Shown in pieces: positions 8,965 to 17,577 of a DNA stretch of 64,000 bases (its first letter is position 1; every line of letters starts with the position of its first letter). Position numbers and translations under genes: made by a program. Location: assembly GCF_902374955.1 (NCBI RefSeq), contig NZ_CABKRX010000050.1, forward strand, positions 8,693 through 72,692, read 5' to 3'. The notes beneath the pieces were generated by a model. The model saw only the letters and a list, made by a program, of their open reading frames with translations. It was not told the DNA's origin and ran no database searches. Source of the DNA: Bacillus massilioanorexius (GTDB lineage: Bacteria; Bacillota; Bacilli; Bacillales; DSM-1321).

Positions 8965-9727
8965 TATTTGTGTCACCGCCTAAAAGAGTTACAACCTCGA
9001 TAATACGATTGAAAAACTCTTTTCTTGTATCATTTCCACGTACTAATTCATTGAAAATCTTACCATCCTTAATGAATAAAATTCGTTTTGCATAGCTAGC
9101 TGTAAATGCATCATGAGTGACCATTAATATGGTAGCTTGTAGCTCTTCATTTAATTTCTCAAAGGAATCTAAAAGCAAACGTGCTGATTTTGAATCAAGA
9201 GCTCCAGTAGGTTCATCGGCTAATATCAGTGTAGGATTCGTTACTATTGCGCGAGCTGAAGCGACCCTTTGTTTCTGTCCACCAGACATCTGATACGGAA
9301 ATTTATCTAATACGCCTGTAATTTCTAACTTTGTAGCCACGTCTTTCACAAGCTTTGTTATTTCAGATGGCTTTCGTCCTTGAATCGTTAAGGCAATCGC
9401 AATATTCTCAAAGGCTGTTAAGGTATCTAAAAGATTAAAATCTTGAAAGATAAAGCCTAGTTCATCTCTTCTAAATTTTTCAAGCTTACCTGCTTTTAAC
9501 TTCGTAATATCTTGTCCATTAATAGAAATCTGTCCTGTCGTAACTGTATCAATTGTAGATATACAATTTAATAAAGTCGTTTTTCCACTTCCAGACGGAC
9601 CCATAATTCCAACAAATTCACCCTTCTCTACTTCAAAACTTATATGATCAATTGCCTTAGAAACATTACCTTTATTTCCAAAGTATTTTTCAATTTGATT
9701 CACTGTAAGAACTTTTGTCATATTCAT
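8954..9727 (-). CDS. BceA-type ABC transporter ATP-binding protein (copy 2)
   Basis: A 257-residue ATPase, very similar to copy 1 throughout, with Walker A GPSGSGKTT, signature MSGGQKQR and Walker B LILADEP. Two in-frame ATG codons (9727 and 9721) follow AAAGGAG at 5 and 11 nt; either could be used. It overlaps the permease gene by 11 nt. It lies downstream of the BceRS-type genes on the same strand but is separated by an intergenic repeat and has its own promoter with a perfect inverted repeat at 9803-9816. Confidence 0.94.
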   Translation of the reverse strand: MNMTKVLTVNQIEKYFGNKGNVSKAIDHISFEVEKGEFVGIMGPSGSGKTTLLNCISTIDTVTTGQISINGQDITKLKAGKLEKFRRDELGFIFQDFNLLDTLTAFENIAIALTIQGRKPSEITKLVKDVATKLEITGVLDKFPYQMSGGQKQRVASARAIVTNPTLILADEPTGALDSKSARLLLDSFEKLNEELQATILMVTHDAFTASYAKRILFIKDGKIFNELVRGNDTRKEFFNRIIEVVTLLGGDTNNVL

Positions 9728-9752
9728 ATATTCTCCTTTTCTTAATGTTCTT

Positions 9753-9816
9753 AGTGTATCTATAACTAGACAAAATACATATTGAAGTATATTTCGAAAA
9801 GCTTACATTTTTGTAA
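9753..9816 (-). promoter_or_regulatory. Candidate BceR-regulated promoter of transporter copy 2
   Basis: A perfect TTACA-TTTT-TGTAA inverted repeat lies at 9803-9816, with TACACT on the minus strand at 9753-9758, again 44 bases downstream. No good -35 box is seen, as expected for a response-regulator-activated promoter. The repeat fits the TnACA-N4-TGTAA motif associated with BceR-type regulators (established knowledge, recalled). Confidence 0.65.
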
Positions 9817-9915
9817 GTTAGCAAACCGGAATAACACGTTTAGCTCCGCATGTTCGGGAGCCTGCCGCCTGAAATTAAGGAATTAGAAATGTATAGAATT
9901 ACGCTCTGTCTATGA

Positions 9916-10079
9916 CCCCGAGTGGCTAGGTGCTGGAGCTAGACAATAAGAAATGCGGAAGTGCCTTACTCAGCCCCGACCAGCACAAGACTAGCTGGAC
10001 AGAAGGTTGCTCTTTGACCTTATGGACAGATTGGCTTGTGTCCCCGAGGGGCTAGGTACTGGAGCTAGACAATAAGAAA
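9916..10079. repeat. Two copies of a Bacillales intergenic repeat
   Basis: The 38-bp units 9916-9953 and 10042-10079 (core GGCTAGGT-x-CTGGAGCTAGAC-AATAAG) differ at two positions and are 126 bp apart. This CCGAG...GCTGGAGCTAGAC motif recurs in intergenic regions of many Bacillaceae. The flanking GC-richer stretch from about 9838 may belong to the same element. No coding potential is seen. Confidence 0.7.
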
Positions 10080-10098
10080 AACGCAAAAAGAGTCTTTA

Positions 10099-11115
10099 TC
10101 AAGACTCTAATAACACCACTTTACTTTTCGGAAAGACAAGTTGTACTTCCGTTCCTTCGTTTTTAGTTGATTGAATAGAGATACCTAAATGCAATTTATC
10201 CGCTAACATCTTGCATAAATACAAGCCCATTCCAGTCGATTTCCTATATATTCTACCATTTTTACCTGTAAAACCTTTATCAAAAACGCGGCCTATATCT
10301 TTTTCATCGATTCCAATACCATTATCGACAATATGCAATATTAGATTATGATTACTTTTACTCGTGAAAATACGAATTTTACTATCTTCTTTCTGACAAT
10401 AGTTAATACTATTCACGATTATCTGATTTAAAATAAATTCAACCCATTTTTCATCACTAAAAACTACTTCATCTAACTCAGTTAATTGGAGCTGTATTTT
10501 TTTATGAATAAATGATTTGGCGTTTTTCTTTATAATCTTTGAAACACAATCTTTAAGATGAAATTCCTTAACAATATAATCTTTACTTGCACTACTACTA
10601 CGTGCATAATAAAGTGCCTGCTCAACATAGTCTTCGATTTTCTCTAATTCTTCAGCTAAACCCTTCGTTAAAACATTCTTCTGGTTTTCTAGCATAAGCT
10701 TACTTGAAGCAATTGGAGTCTTCACCTCATGTACCCATGCTTCTATGTATTCTCGATATTCTGTTTGACTATTCTTGTACTTATTTACATGCTCATGCAT
10801 TTGCGTATCTGTCATTTTTAAAATATCATATAAAATTTGACCTTCTAAAAAATCTGGTTCATCTACAATTTCTGGCAATAAATATTTTTGATCTAGAGAT
10901 TCAACATTTGCTATTAATTCATCATAAAATCTTTTTCTTCGAAAAAAATCAATAAAATAAGAAGTAAGTAATGGTACAAACCAGCCTAATAATACAATTA
11001 CCATTACGACTAGCTGCGCGTGAATTAGCCATAAAAAAATCAACACAAAAATACAAAGAGATATATTAATAAACAAAAACAGGAATCTTTCTTTGAAATA
11101 ATCTCTGATGTTCAT
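10099..11115 (-). CDS. BceS-type intramembrane-sensing histidine kinase
   Basis: A 338-residue kinase with two N-terminal membrane spans (about 11-31 and 35-58) and almost no extracellular loop, the layout of BceS-type intramembrane-sensing kinases, which take their input from a partner BceAB transporter. The H-box is EAWVHEVKTPIASSK with H129; the N-box NQIIVNSINY and G-boxes DNGIGI and STGMGLYLC complete the catalytic domain. The start overlaps the regulator stop by 4 nt, so they are co-translated. With two BceAB modules alongside and no second kinase, this one probably serves both. Confidence 0.93.
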   Translation of the reverse strand: MNIRDYFKERFLFLFINISLCIFVLIFLWLIHAQLVVMVIVLLGWFVPLLTSYFIDFFRRKRFYDELIANVESLDQKYLLPEIVDEPDFLEGQILYDILKMTDTQMHEHVNKYKNSQTEYREYIEAWVHEVKTPIASSKLMLENQKNVLTKGLAEELEKIEDYVEQALYYARSSSASKDYIVKEFHLKDCVSKIIKKNAKSFIHKKIQLQLTELDEVVFSDEKWVEFILNQIIVNSINYCQKEDSKIRIFTSKSNHNLILHIVDNGIGIDEKDIGRVFDKGFTGKNGRIYRKSTGMGLYLCKMLADKLHLGISIQSTKNEGTEVQLVFPKSKVVLLES

Positions 11116-11786
11116 GACATGATATATCCTAATCCACGTCTAGTTTCTATTGGATTATTCATTCCAATTCCCTCGATTTTTTTACGAAGTCTTGTTATGT
11201 TAACTGATAAAGTATTATCATCAATAAATAAATCAGATGACCATAAATCTTCCATTAATTCTTCTCTTGAAACTATGTTCCCTTTGTTTTTCATTAAACA
11301 ATGAAGAATTCTTAATTCATTTTTTGTTAACTCTTCCTGCCTATCGCGATATGAAATCGTACCATTTGATAAATGTAATTTTAACTCACCACTTACTAAT
11401 ATTGCTGCTTCTTGATTTGCATAAGTTCTTCTTAATAAATTTTCAATTCTTGCTAATAAGATTTGTGTATTATAAGGTTTAGTTACAAAATCATCGGCTC
11501 CTAAATTCATACTCATTAGTTCGTCTATTTCATTATTACGACTTGTTACAATAATAATCGGTACTTGCGATGACTTACGAATCTCTCTACAAATATAATA
11601 GCCATCAAATACTGGTAAATTGATATCTAATAAGATAAGATGTACATCCTCCTTAGTCGTATAGCTCATAATGTTCTGAAAATCGTCAGGTGCTTCTACT
11701 TCATACCCATAGTTCATTAAAAATTCCTTCAATTCATTTCGAAGTGATTCTGCATCTTCAATAACTAATATCTTCATTTTCGACAA
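11112..11786 (-). CDS. BceR-type OmpR-family response regulator
   Basis: A 224-residue regulator: receiver domain (residues 4-118) with phospho-acceptor D54 in LLLDINLP, acidic pair E10-D11, and K107 in VTKPYN; then an OmpR/PhoB winged helix ending TRRGLGYIMS. The start is TTG 11786, 9 nt after GGAG; the in-frame ATG at 11777 is 18 nt away and less likely. It heads a two-gene operon with the kinase. The inverted repeats upstream of both bceA-like genes are its likely binding sites. Confidence 0.93.
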   Translation of the reverse strand: MSKMKILVIEDAESLRNELKEFLMNYGYEVEAPDDFQNIMSYTTKEDVHLILLDINLPVFDGYYICREIRKSSQVPIIIVTSRNNEIDELMSMNLGADDFVTKPYNTQILLARIENLLRRTYANQEAAILVSGELKLHLSNGTISYRDRQEELTKNELRILHCLMKNKGNIVSREELMEDLWSSDLFIDDNTLSVNITRLRKKIEGIGMNNPIETRRGLGYIMS

Positions 11787-12065
11787 GTGTTCTCACTCCT
11801 AAATTCAACTTTTTTATCTATTCAAATTAACTCAATGTCTACACAATGAAAGTTTAATCATCCACTATTATCGTTCATTTTATTATTAGAAAAACAAATA
11901 AACATCTCACCAATTAAAAGGTTCACTTCATTATAACTGTTTTTAACCTTTGATGTCTTTTACCCTGAAAAGGATGTCGTTCAACACCGTACATTATCAT
12001 GAACATTTTTTATGCAACCTTTTATCATTCAGGAAATATGACTAATGTAAAAGGGGGGATGTTAG

Positions 12066-12311
12066 TTGAACACATCAAACACAGCTGCGTTTACGTTTTT
12101 AGCCTGGGCTAGTTTTATTCTGGCATTTTGTGCAGAATATATTGGCATTTATAACTTACAAGAGTCATTAAGTGTAAAAGGGTACTATGCCGTTTCAGGC
12201 GCATTTTTAATTATGAGTAGCTTTGTTTTACAAAAAACAATTCGTGATAATCATGAAGCCAAAACGCAAGAGGAAGTTGAATTAAAGGAAACTACTAAAC
12301 AAGAAGAATGA
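12066..12311 (+). CDS. YiaA/YiaB-type two-helix membrane protein
   Basis: An 81-residue protein with two hydrophobic helices (about 7-28 and 39-57) around the loop YNLQESLSVKGYYAVSG, matching the YiaAB two-helix domain, whose function is unknown. The C-terminus is charged and soluble. Translation starts at TTG 12066, 7 nt after a GGGGGG ribosome binding site; the ATG at 12059 is in another frame and short. Monocistronic, followed by a hairpin. Confidence 0.82.
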   Translation: MNTSNTAAFTFLAWASFILAFCAEYIGIYNLQESLSVKGYYAVSGAFLIMSSFVLQKTIRDNHEAKTQEEVELKETTKQEE

Positions 12312-12646
12312 TAAGGAAAATCGTTATAGGTCCTTATTGATATAGCTATTATCTCAGAGAAATCGCGAAACCATTTACATTTTTATTCTATGATATACTT
12401 CAACTAAAAAAGGAACGGCTCATAACCAAGCATGGCGTGTATTAGGTTAGACAATTGTCCTGGCTCCAAATTATATACTTTCTTATCTTATCAAAAATCC
12501 TCTCATAACAAGGTAAGTACTAACTTGTTATGAGAGGACTCTTTCTACCCATAAAAATATTCATCATTTTATTCAAAAAAATTCACTAAATCATAACAAC
12601 GCTTCCTTAATCAAGCTAGCATATGATATTACTCCTAAAAATGCTA
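12312..12646. other. Intergenic spacer with one strong hairpin
   Basis: Between convergent yiaA-like and permease genes. Apart from the hairpin at 12499-12537 I see no gene, RNA motif or repeat. Confidence 0.5.
12499..12537 (+). terminator. Hairpin terminator after the YiaA-like gene
   Basis: CCTCTCATAACAAG pairs perfectly with CTTGTTATGAGAGG around an 11-base loop, followed by ACTCTTTCT. Confidence 0.65.
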
Positions 12647-12679
12647 TAAAAAAAGAACGCTTCCTAGCAAGAAGCGTCC
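12647..12679 (-). terminator. Terminator of the amino-acid permease gene
   Basis: On the minus strand GACGCTTC-loop-GAAGCGTT is followed by CTTTTTTTATAG. It lies directly after the permease stop. Confidence 0.85.
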
Positions 12680-12687
12680 AATATGGC

Positions 12688-14168
12688 TTAATCATATTTT
12701 TTATCGAAATCAAATTTAATGTCTTCAATTTTGACAAATTTAGTCTTTTTAATCAACTTATAACCAAACCACAAAACAAGGAAAAGTGGTATTCCTAAAT
12801 AAGCTGCTACTATACTACCCCAATCAATCTTGTCATCAAGAAATGCTTGAAAATTTTGAGCTAGAATTACTATTAAACCACATGCAATTGCAAAAATTGG
12901 TCCAATTGGATACCATTTCGCTCGATACGGTAATTTATCCAATGAATGACCTTGAGAGATATATGCTTTTCGGAAGCGATGTGACTGATGGAGATACCTA
13001 ACCAGAAGATAAACCCTGTAATGCCTATGGCGTTCATTAACCAAATATATACGATGCCATCTCCGAAGAAAGAAGCTAAGAATGCAAGAGTTCCAATAGC
13101 ACATGTTAAAATCATACCTGCTACAGGTACACCACGTTTGTTTAATTTAGCAAAAATGCGTGGTGCTTGTCCTTCTTTTGCCATTGAATATAACATACGT
13201 GTTGACGCATATAAACTTGAATTTCCAGCAGACAATACAGCTGATAGAATAACAGCATTCATAAGAGATGCAGCAAATGCAATACCTGCTTTTTCAAAGA
13301 TAAGTGTAAATGGACTAACCATAACATTATCATTTTGTAAATTTGGATTTGTATAAGGAATAAGAAGTCCTACTACAAAAATAGCTAAAATATAGAATAG
13401 CAATATTCTCCAGAAAACACTTTTAATTGCTTTAGGAACATTTTTCGCTGGATTTTCACTTTCACCAGCTGTAACACCTACAATTTCAGTACCTTGGAAA
13501 GAAAAACCAGCAGCAATAAAAACGATAAATACGCCTAATACGCCACCAGAAAAAGGAGCATCATCAACTGTAAAGTTTTTAAAACCTACAGCTTCCCCAC
13601 CCATAATTCCGATAATCATGAGCACACCCACGATGATAAAAATAACAATCGCAGATACTTTAATTAAGGAAAGCCAGTATTCACCTTCTCCATACCCTTT
13701 AACTGATAAATAGTTTAAAAGAAAAATAAGAGCTAAAAATAAGGCACTCCATACCCATGATGGGCTATCTGGAAACCAAAATTTCATAATCATTGTGGAT
13801 GCAGCTAACTCAGCAGCTATCGTCATCGACCAATTAAACCAATATGTCCAACCAATCGCGAAACCAAATGCTGGATCAACAAATCTAGTACCATACGTAC
13901 TAAAAGCACCGCTTGTTGGCATAAAAGCTGCCATTTCTCCTAAACTAGTCATAACGAAATATACCATTGCACCAACAAGTGCATAAGCAAGTAGTGCTCC
14001 ACCAGGTCCAGCTGAGCTTATAGCTGCTCCACTGCTTAAGAACAATCCAGTACCAATTGCTCCACCAATAGAAATCATTGTTAAATGTCGCGACTTCAAA
14101 TCACGTTTCAATTTCTGTTCTTGTTTTGGGAGTTCCTGTGTAATGTTCTTTTCTTCTTTTACTATCAT
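12688..14168 (-). pseudogene. Lysine-type amino acid permease, one-base frameshift
   Basis: An APC-family permease resembling LysP (LKSRHLTMISIGGAIGTGLFLSSG, FSFQGTEIVGVTAGESENPAKNVPKAI, NSSLYASTRMLYSMA). The reading frame runs from ATG 14168 through about 395 residues to FWLGISISH, then continues in the next frame as RFRKAYISQGHSLDKLPYRAKWYP to the stop at 12688. Near 12981 the sequence CACATCGC lacks one base compared with the expected His-Tyr/Asp-Arg codons; restoring it gives one protein of about 493 residues with 12 spans. As written, translation ends at 12873 with 36 foreign residues and loses the last two or three spans. A dedicated terminator follows. The substrate assignment rests on overall similarity only. 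Confidence 0.8.
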
Positions 14169-14252
14169 TCTTTTTTCACTCCTTTTCCATGTTAATAAAA
14201 CGCTTACAATTCCTTCGTTAAGCTTTTTATTTTTAAAGGCATTGTTAAAGGA

Positions 14253-14400
14253 TACTGCTATTGATGAAAAAGCTTGCTTTCTGCGGTCAATTCGTAAGCC
14301 TCCACACGCTTGAACTGTTTTGCCTCAGTGATCTTGCTGTTCTCGCTCATTCACTACTTCGGTGAAAATCAACATAGAAATTTAACAAAGCCTTCTATTA
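14253..14400. repeat. Possible degraded Bacilli intergenic repeat
   Basis: A GC-richer island in the 570-bp gap upstream of the permease, read on the minus strand as GTTGATTTTCACCGAAGTAG ... GACCGCAGAAAGCAAGC. It resembles, from memory, the dispersed GTTGATT...GCGGAAAGC intergenic element of Bacillus and relatives, but is degenerate. The rest of the gap (14401-14609) shows nothing. Confidence 0.35.
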
Positions 14401-14609
14401 AAAGTTATCTTTTTACAAATCATGTAATAAAATAACCTTATTTCAAAATAATTGCAATTTCCATACCATTATTCAAACAACCGCAAAATTCAACAATTTT
14501 CTAACATTTTTTCCATGAACAGCCGAATTCTATTGCTTTTCGAGCAAAATAATTTTTCTTCGCGCAAATATTTTTTGCTTTATTAAAAGAAAATGGATGT
14601 CTTTCGCAC

Positions 14610-14650
14610 AAAAAAGGTAACCACCTAAAAAGTAGATGATTACCTTTTTT
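14610..14650. terminator. Bidirectional hairpin terminator
   Basis: AAAAAAGGTAA (14610-14620) pairs with TTACCTTTTTT (14640-14650). It lies beyond the stop of the YccF gene and has T-runs on both strands. Confidence 0.8.
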
Positions 14651-14741
14651 CACTCTTACTATTTACAAATAGATTAAATGAATGTCTGTATCCTTTTGGA
14701 CACTGTAAACAACTCACTACGCCAATGAAATTGACTCTACA

Positions 14742-15104
14742 TTAACGTATCTCTTTTCCAAAAGGCATTAATGATAATTGAGCCATCTTTAATGCCTGTA
14801 CTGCAAATGGAATACCTATAATCGTAATAGCCAAAATAAACGCACTAACTAAGTTAGCAATGGCTAATGCCAAACCCCCAAAAACAATCCATAAAATATT
14901 TAATAATAAGCTACCAGCTCCGTCACTGACTGTGACAATTTCTTTTCCAAACGGTGCTAGCTGTAGTTTCGCCATTTTAAAACATTGAAGTCCTATCGGT
15001 AAACCGATAATAGTAATACTCCAAAGGCAGCCAATCAAAAACCAGCCAATTGCATTAATAAATCCTCCAAATATAAACCATAATATATTCCCGATACAAC
15101 CCAT
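14742..15104 (-). CDS. YccF domain membrane protein
   Basis: A 120-residue protein made of two YccF repeats: GNILWFIFGGFINAIGWFLIGCLWSITIIGLPIGLQCFKMA and a second, LLNILWIVFGGLALAI ... ITIIGIPFAVQALKMA, each ending LMPFGKEI-like. About four membrane helices. The family is conserved but of unknown function. Start ATG 15104 after a GAAGGTGAT ribosome binding site. Single gene with a terminator at 14610. Confidence 0.9.
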   Translation of the reverse strand: MGCIGNILWFIFGGFINAIGWFLIGCLWSITIIGLPIGLQCFKMAKLQLAPFGKEIVTVSDGAGSLLLNILWIVFGGLALAIANLVSAFILAITIIGIPFAVQALKMAQLSLMPFGKEIR

Positions 15105-15230
15105 TTAAATCACCTTCAACTTTCTTTCTATAACCTGTATACGATTTAAATAGGTCAAAAGTTCCATATAACCTTCTTAATCATTATGAAATTTTCATTC
15201 GTATCTTTATAGGATAACTCTATTTTTCAT

Positions 15231-17105
15231 TTATCTCACAGCACTAGCACCGCCCAAAATGGGTAATTCAACTTTACTTAATGTTGGAACCACTTTTATT
15301 TTTGTTCCTGCTTTAGGGCGAATGGAATAATCATAATCCGAAGAAATAAGCACTACACCTATACGGTGGCCTGTCTGAAAAACATAATCTTGAGGTTGCA
15401 TATCCCATTTAAATGAATAAGCATGCCCAGGAACAAGTGGCTTGGAATTGCTAGAAGAAGTTAAATTCTGTGGGTCCATCCATCCTCGTGTTACAATTTT
15501 AGGCGTTGTGCCACCATAATCAACTAATAATGCTGTTAAATTTGCAACATTACGATCGATACTTGCCCTTATATTAACCATTGGTGTTCCACTTATCCGA
15601 ACATCTTTCGTTAATTGACTTGAAAGATATGCAAGTCTGTTTGGTAATGTTGTTTCAGGATCAGCAACAAGAACATTTGCTTTCTTTAACGGATCATCAA
15701 TAATGGTTTGATTTTCGTGTGGCTTAGTAGGTAATGATTTTAAATTTAAAGTACCTGCCCCGCTTTCGCTAGCGTTTAATTGAAATTTAGTTGATACTGC
15801 ATTGATCTCCGGCCAATTTGCTTCTTTGCTCCATGTCTTGTCTTCACGTTGGATATCTACCATCGGCTCTTCCATAATTCCATTTTCTACTCCATACAAC
15901 CAATAATCGAACCATCGATTTTCAGTTTGCTTATAATTATTAGCTGATGTACCACCATGCCCACCTTGATGTAACCACATTTTTCGTGGTACCTTGTTTT
16001 TTTCTAATGCTTCCCACCATTGTGCAAAATGCTTTGTTTTAACATTCCAATCACTAAGACCATGTACAATAAACACACTTGCTTTTACTTTTTTAGCATC
16101 TTTCACATAATCACGTTCTGCCCAAAAATCATTATAATCACCTGATGAACGATCAAGCCCTTTCGTTAATTGTTTAATTACTTTTTGACATGCTTCAGGG
16201 TTCTTTCGCGTTAAAACAGCTTCAGCCATATTATCAGCATCTTCTCCTTGATAACCACCTGGCGCTATTACTGCACCATTCGCACGATAATAATCGTACC
16301 AACTACTAATAGCAGATGTAGGTATAATAGTTTTAAGTCCTTCTACACCAGTAGTAGCAACTGCATTAGGTAAAGTTCCATTATAAGAAACACCCGTCAT
16401 TCCTACATTTCCTGTTGACCAATCTGCTAAAACTTCTTGTCCATTTGCAGTAAATGCTTTTGCCCGCCCATTTAGCCAATCAATTACAGCCTTAGTACCT
16501 TCAATTTCACGATAATCACCAGTTGTAGGACATCCATCTGAAGCACCTGTTCCAATACTCTCTCCTAAAATAACCCCATATCCACGAGGTACATAATAAT
16601 TCCCAAGAGATCCGAGATTGGCTGCCTGTCCTTCCGCAATTGCGTAAGCTTTATTCATTGCAACTCTATTTCCAGGTCTACTTACAGGTATCAGGTCAAC
16701 ATCGACATTATAGACTGGTGGATTAAGTAGTCCGGAACGATAAGGGCTCATTTCATAGATGACGGGAACTTTCACATCAGGAGCTGTTTTAGGACGCATT
16801 ACTTTAATTGATACTCGATCTTTCTTCCCATCCGAATCACTGTCTACAGTTGTCTCTACTAACAAAGTTTCAATAATGGCATTATCTGTTGAATAAATTG
16901 GTTTTGTCATACCATTTTCTAATTCAATCCTCGTAGAGTTTATCAAAGTTTGTGAAAGGTGTTCATCTAACACTTGATTGCTCGACGGTGTGAGCGACGT
17001 CTTATTTTTGGTTGTAGTTGCACTTACTGTTGAACTGGATGCTCCAATTAGTACAGATAGTGACAATAATGAAATAAAACAAACTCCTAACAATTTTTTG
17101 TTCAA
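15231..17105 (-). CDS. Secreted S15-family Xaa-Pro dipeptidyl-peptidase-like hydrolase
   Basis: A 624-residue exported serine hydrolase. Residues 1-30 are a signal peptide (MNKKLLGVCFISLLSLSV... with cleavage near VSA-T). The alpha/beta-hydrolase core follows, with the nucleophile S240 in GMTGVSYNGTLP, the acid in HGLSDWNVK and the base in HQGGHGG; the C-terminal third is the PepX_C jelly roll. The family (PF02129/PF08530) includes Xaa-Pro dipeptidyl-peptidases and cocaine-esterase-like enzymes; the WYDYYRANG segment after the nucleophile favours the X-Pro peptidase group. It would act outside the cell in peptide nutrition. The AGGAGGAGATCTGATTG start context supports the TTG/ATG-equivalent start at 17105. 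Monocistronic. Confidence 0.9.
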   Translation of the reverse strand: MNKKLLGVCFISLLSLSVLIGASSSTVSATTTKNKTSLTPSSNQVLDEHLSQTLINSTRIELENGMTKPIYSTDNAIIETLLVETTVDSDSDGKKDRVSIKVMRPKTAPDVKVPVIYEMSPYRSGLLNPPVYNVDVDLIPVSRPGNRVAMNKAYAIAEGQAANLGSLGNYYVPRGYGVILGESIGTGASDGCPTTGDYREIEGTKAVIDWLNGRAKAFTANGQEVLADWSTGNVGMTGVSYNGTLPNAVATTGVEGLKTIIPTSAISSWYDYYRANGAVIAPGGYQGEDADNMAEAVLTRKNPEACQKVIKQLTKGLDRSSGDYNDFWAERDYVKDAKKVKASVFIVHGLSDWNVKTKHFAQWWEALEKNKVPRKMWLHQGGHGGTSANNYKQTENRWFDYWLYGVENGIMEEPMVDIQREDKTWSKEANWPEINAVSTKFQLNASESGAGTLNLKSLPTKPHENQTIIDDPLKKANVLVADPETTLPNRLAYLSSQLTKDVRISGTPMVNIRASIDRNVANLTALLVDYGGTTPKIVTRGWMDPQNLTSSSNSKPLVPGHAYSFKWDMQPQDYVFQTGHRIGVVLISSDYDYSIRPKAGTKIKVVPTLSKVELPILGGASAVR

Positions 17106-17336
17106 TCAGATCTCCTCCTAAATAAAATGATTTAAAGATTTTATTCACCTTAATTATAGTTATTTTATTCTGAAAATTATGTAAATTTATGTTGGAAATA
17201 GAAAATAAATCTGATGTTGTTTCATTAATGATCTGTTCATCAGCATCCATTTCAGTTGTCAGCCAAGCAAAATTACTAAATTTAAAGATCAATTATATTT
17301 AGATAAGCTTTTAATAAAATGATAGAATACGAGAAT

Positions 17337-17450
17337 TTATGTTATTTCTCTATTCGTATGAATATCTTTTGATTTACGTTTCTTTGATACTCGGTCATAC
17401 ACTTCTAAACACACATAACCAGTAGCTAATATTAAAATAAATAGAACAAT
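17337..17450 (-). CDS. Small single-span membrane protein, start uncertain
   Basis: The minus strand carries an open frame reading IVLFILILATGYVCLEVYDR followed by a basic tail (VSKKRKSKD) to the stop at 17337-17339. One hydrophobic helix and a lysine-rich tail look like a real small protein, but no ATG, GTG or TTG is in frame; the upstream stop leaves only an ATT at 17450. An ATG with MKEF lies at about 17464 in another frame, and removal of one A from the AAA run would join it. It may therefore be another frameshifted small gene. Function unknown. Confidence 0.35.
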   Translation of the reverse strand: MVLFILILATGYVCLEVYDRVSKKRKSKDIHTNREIT

Positions 17451-17577
17451 ATTTAAATTCCTTCATATAAAGTAGTTTTAAATAAGCACATTCTCAGAAA
17501 AAAACTGTCGCATTAATACACGACAGTTTTATCTCGCTCCATATTACTACTAGATACATCTTTAATCATTTTTGACT

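Noticed and set aside
14169..14600. Lysine riboswitch upstream of the lysine-type permease
   Set aside because: No conserved lysine riboswitch segments are visible; the GC-rich island looks like a degraded dispersed repeat.
17002..17292. Minus-strand ORF of 96 codons overlapping the S15 peptidase start
   Set aside because: It overlaps the promoter and signal-peptide region of a clear gene in another frame, and its sequence shows no domain.
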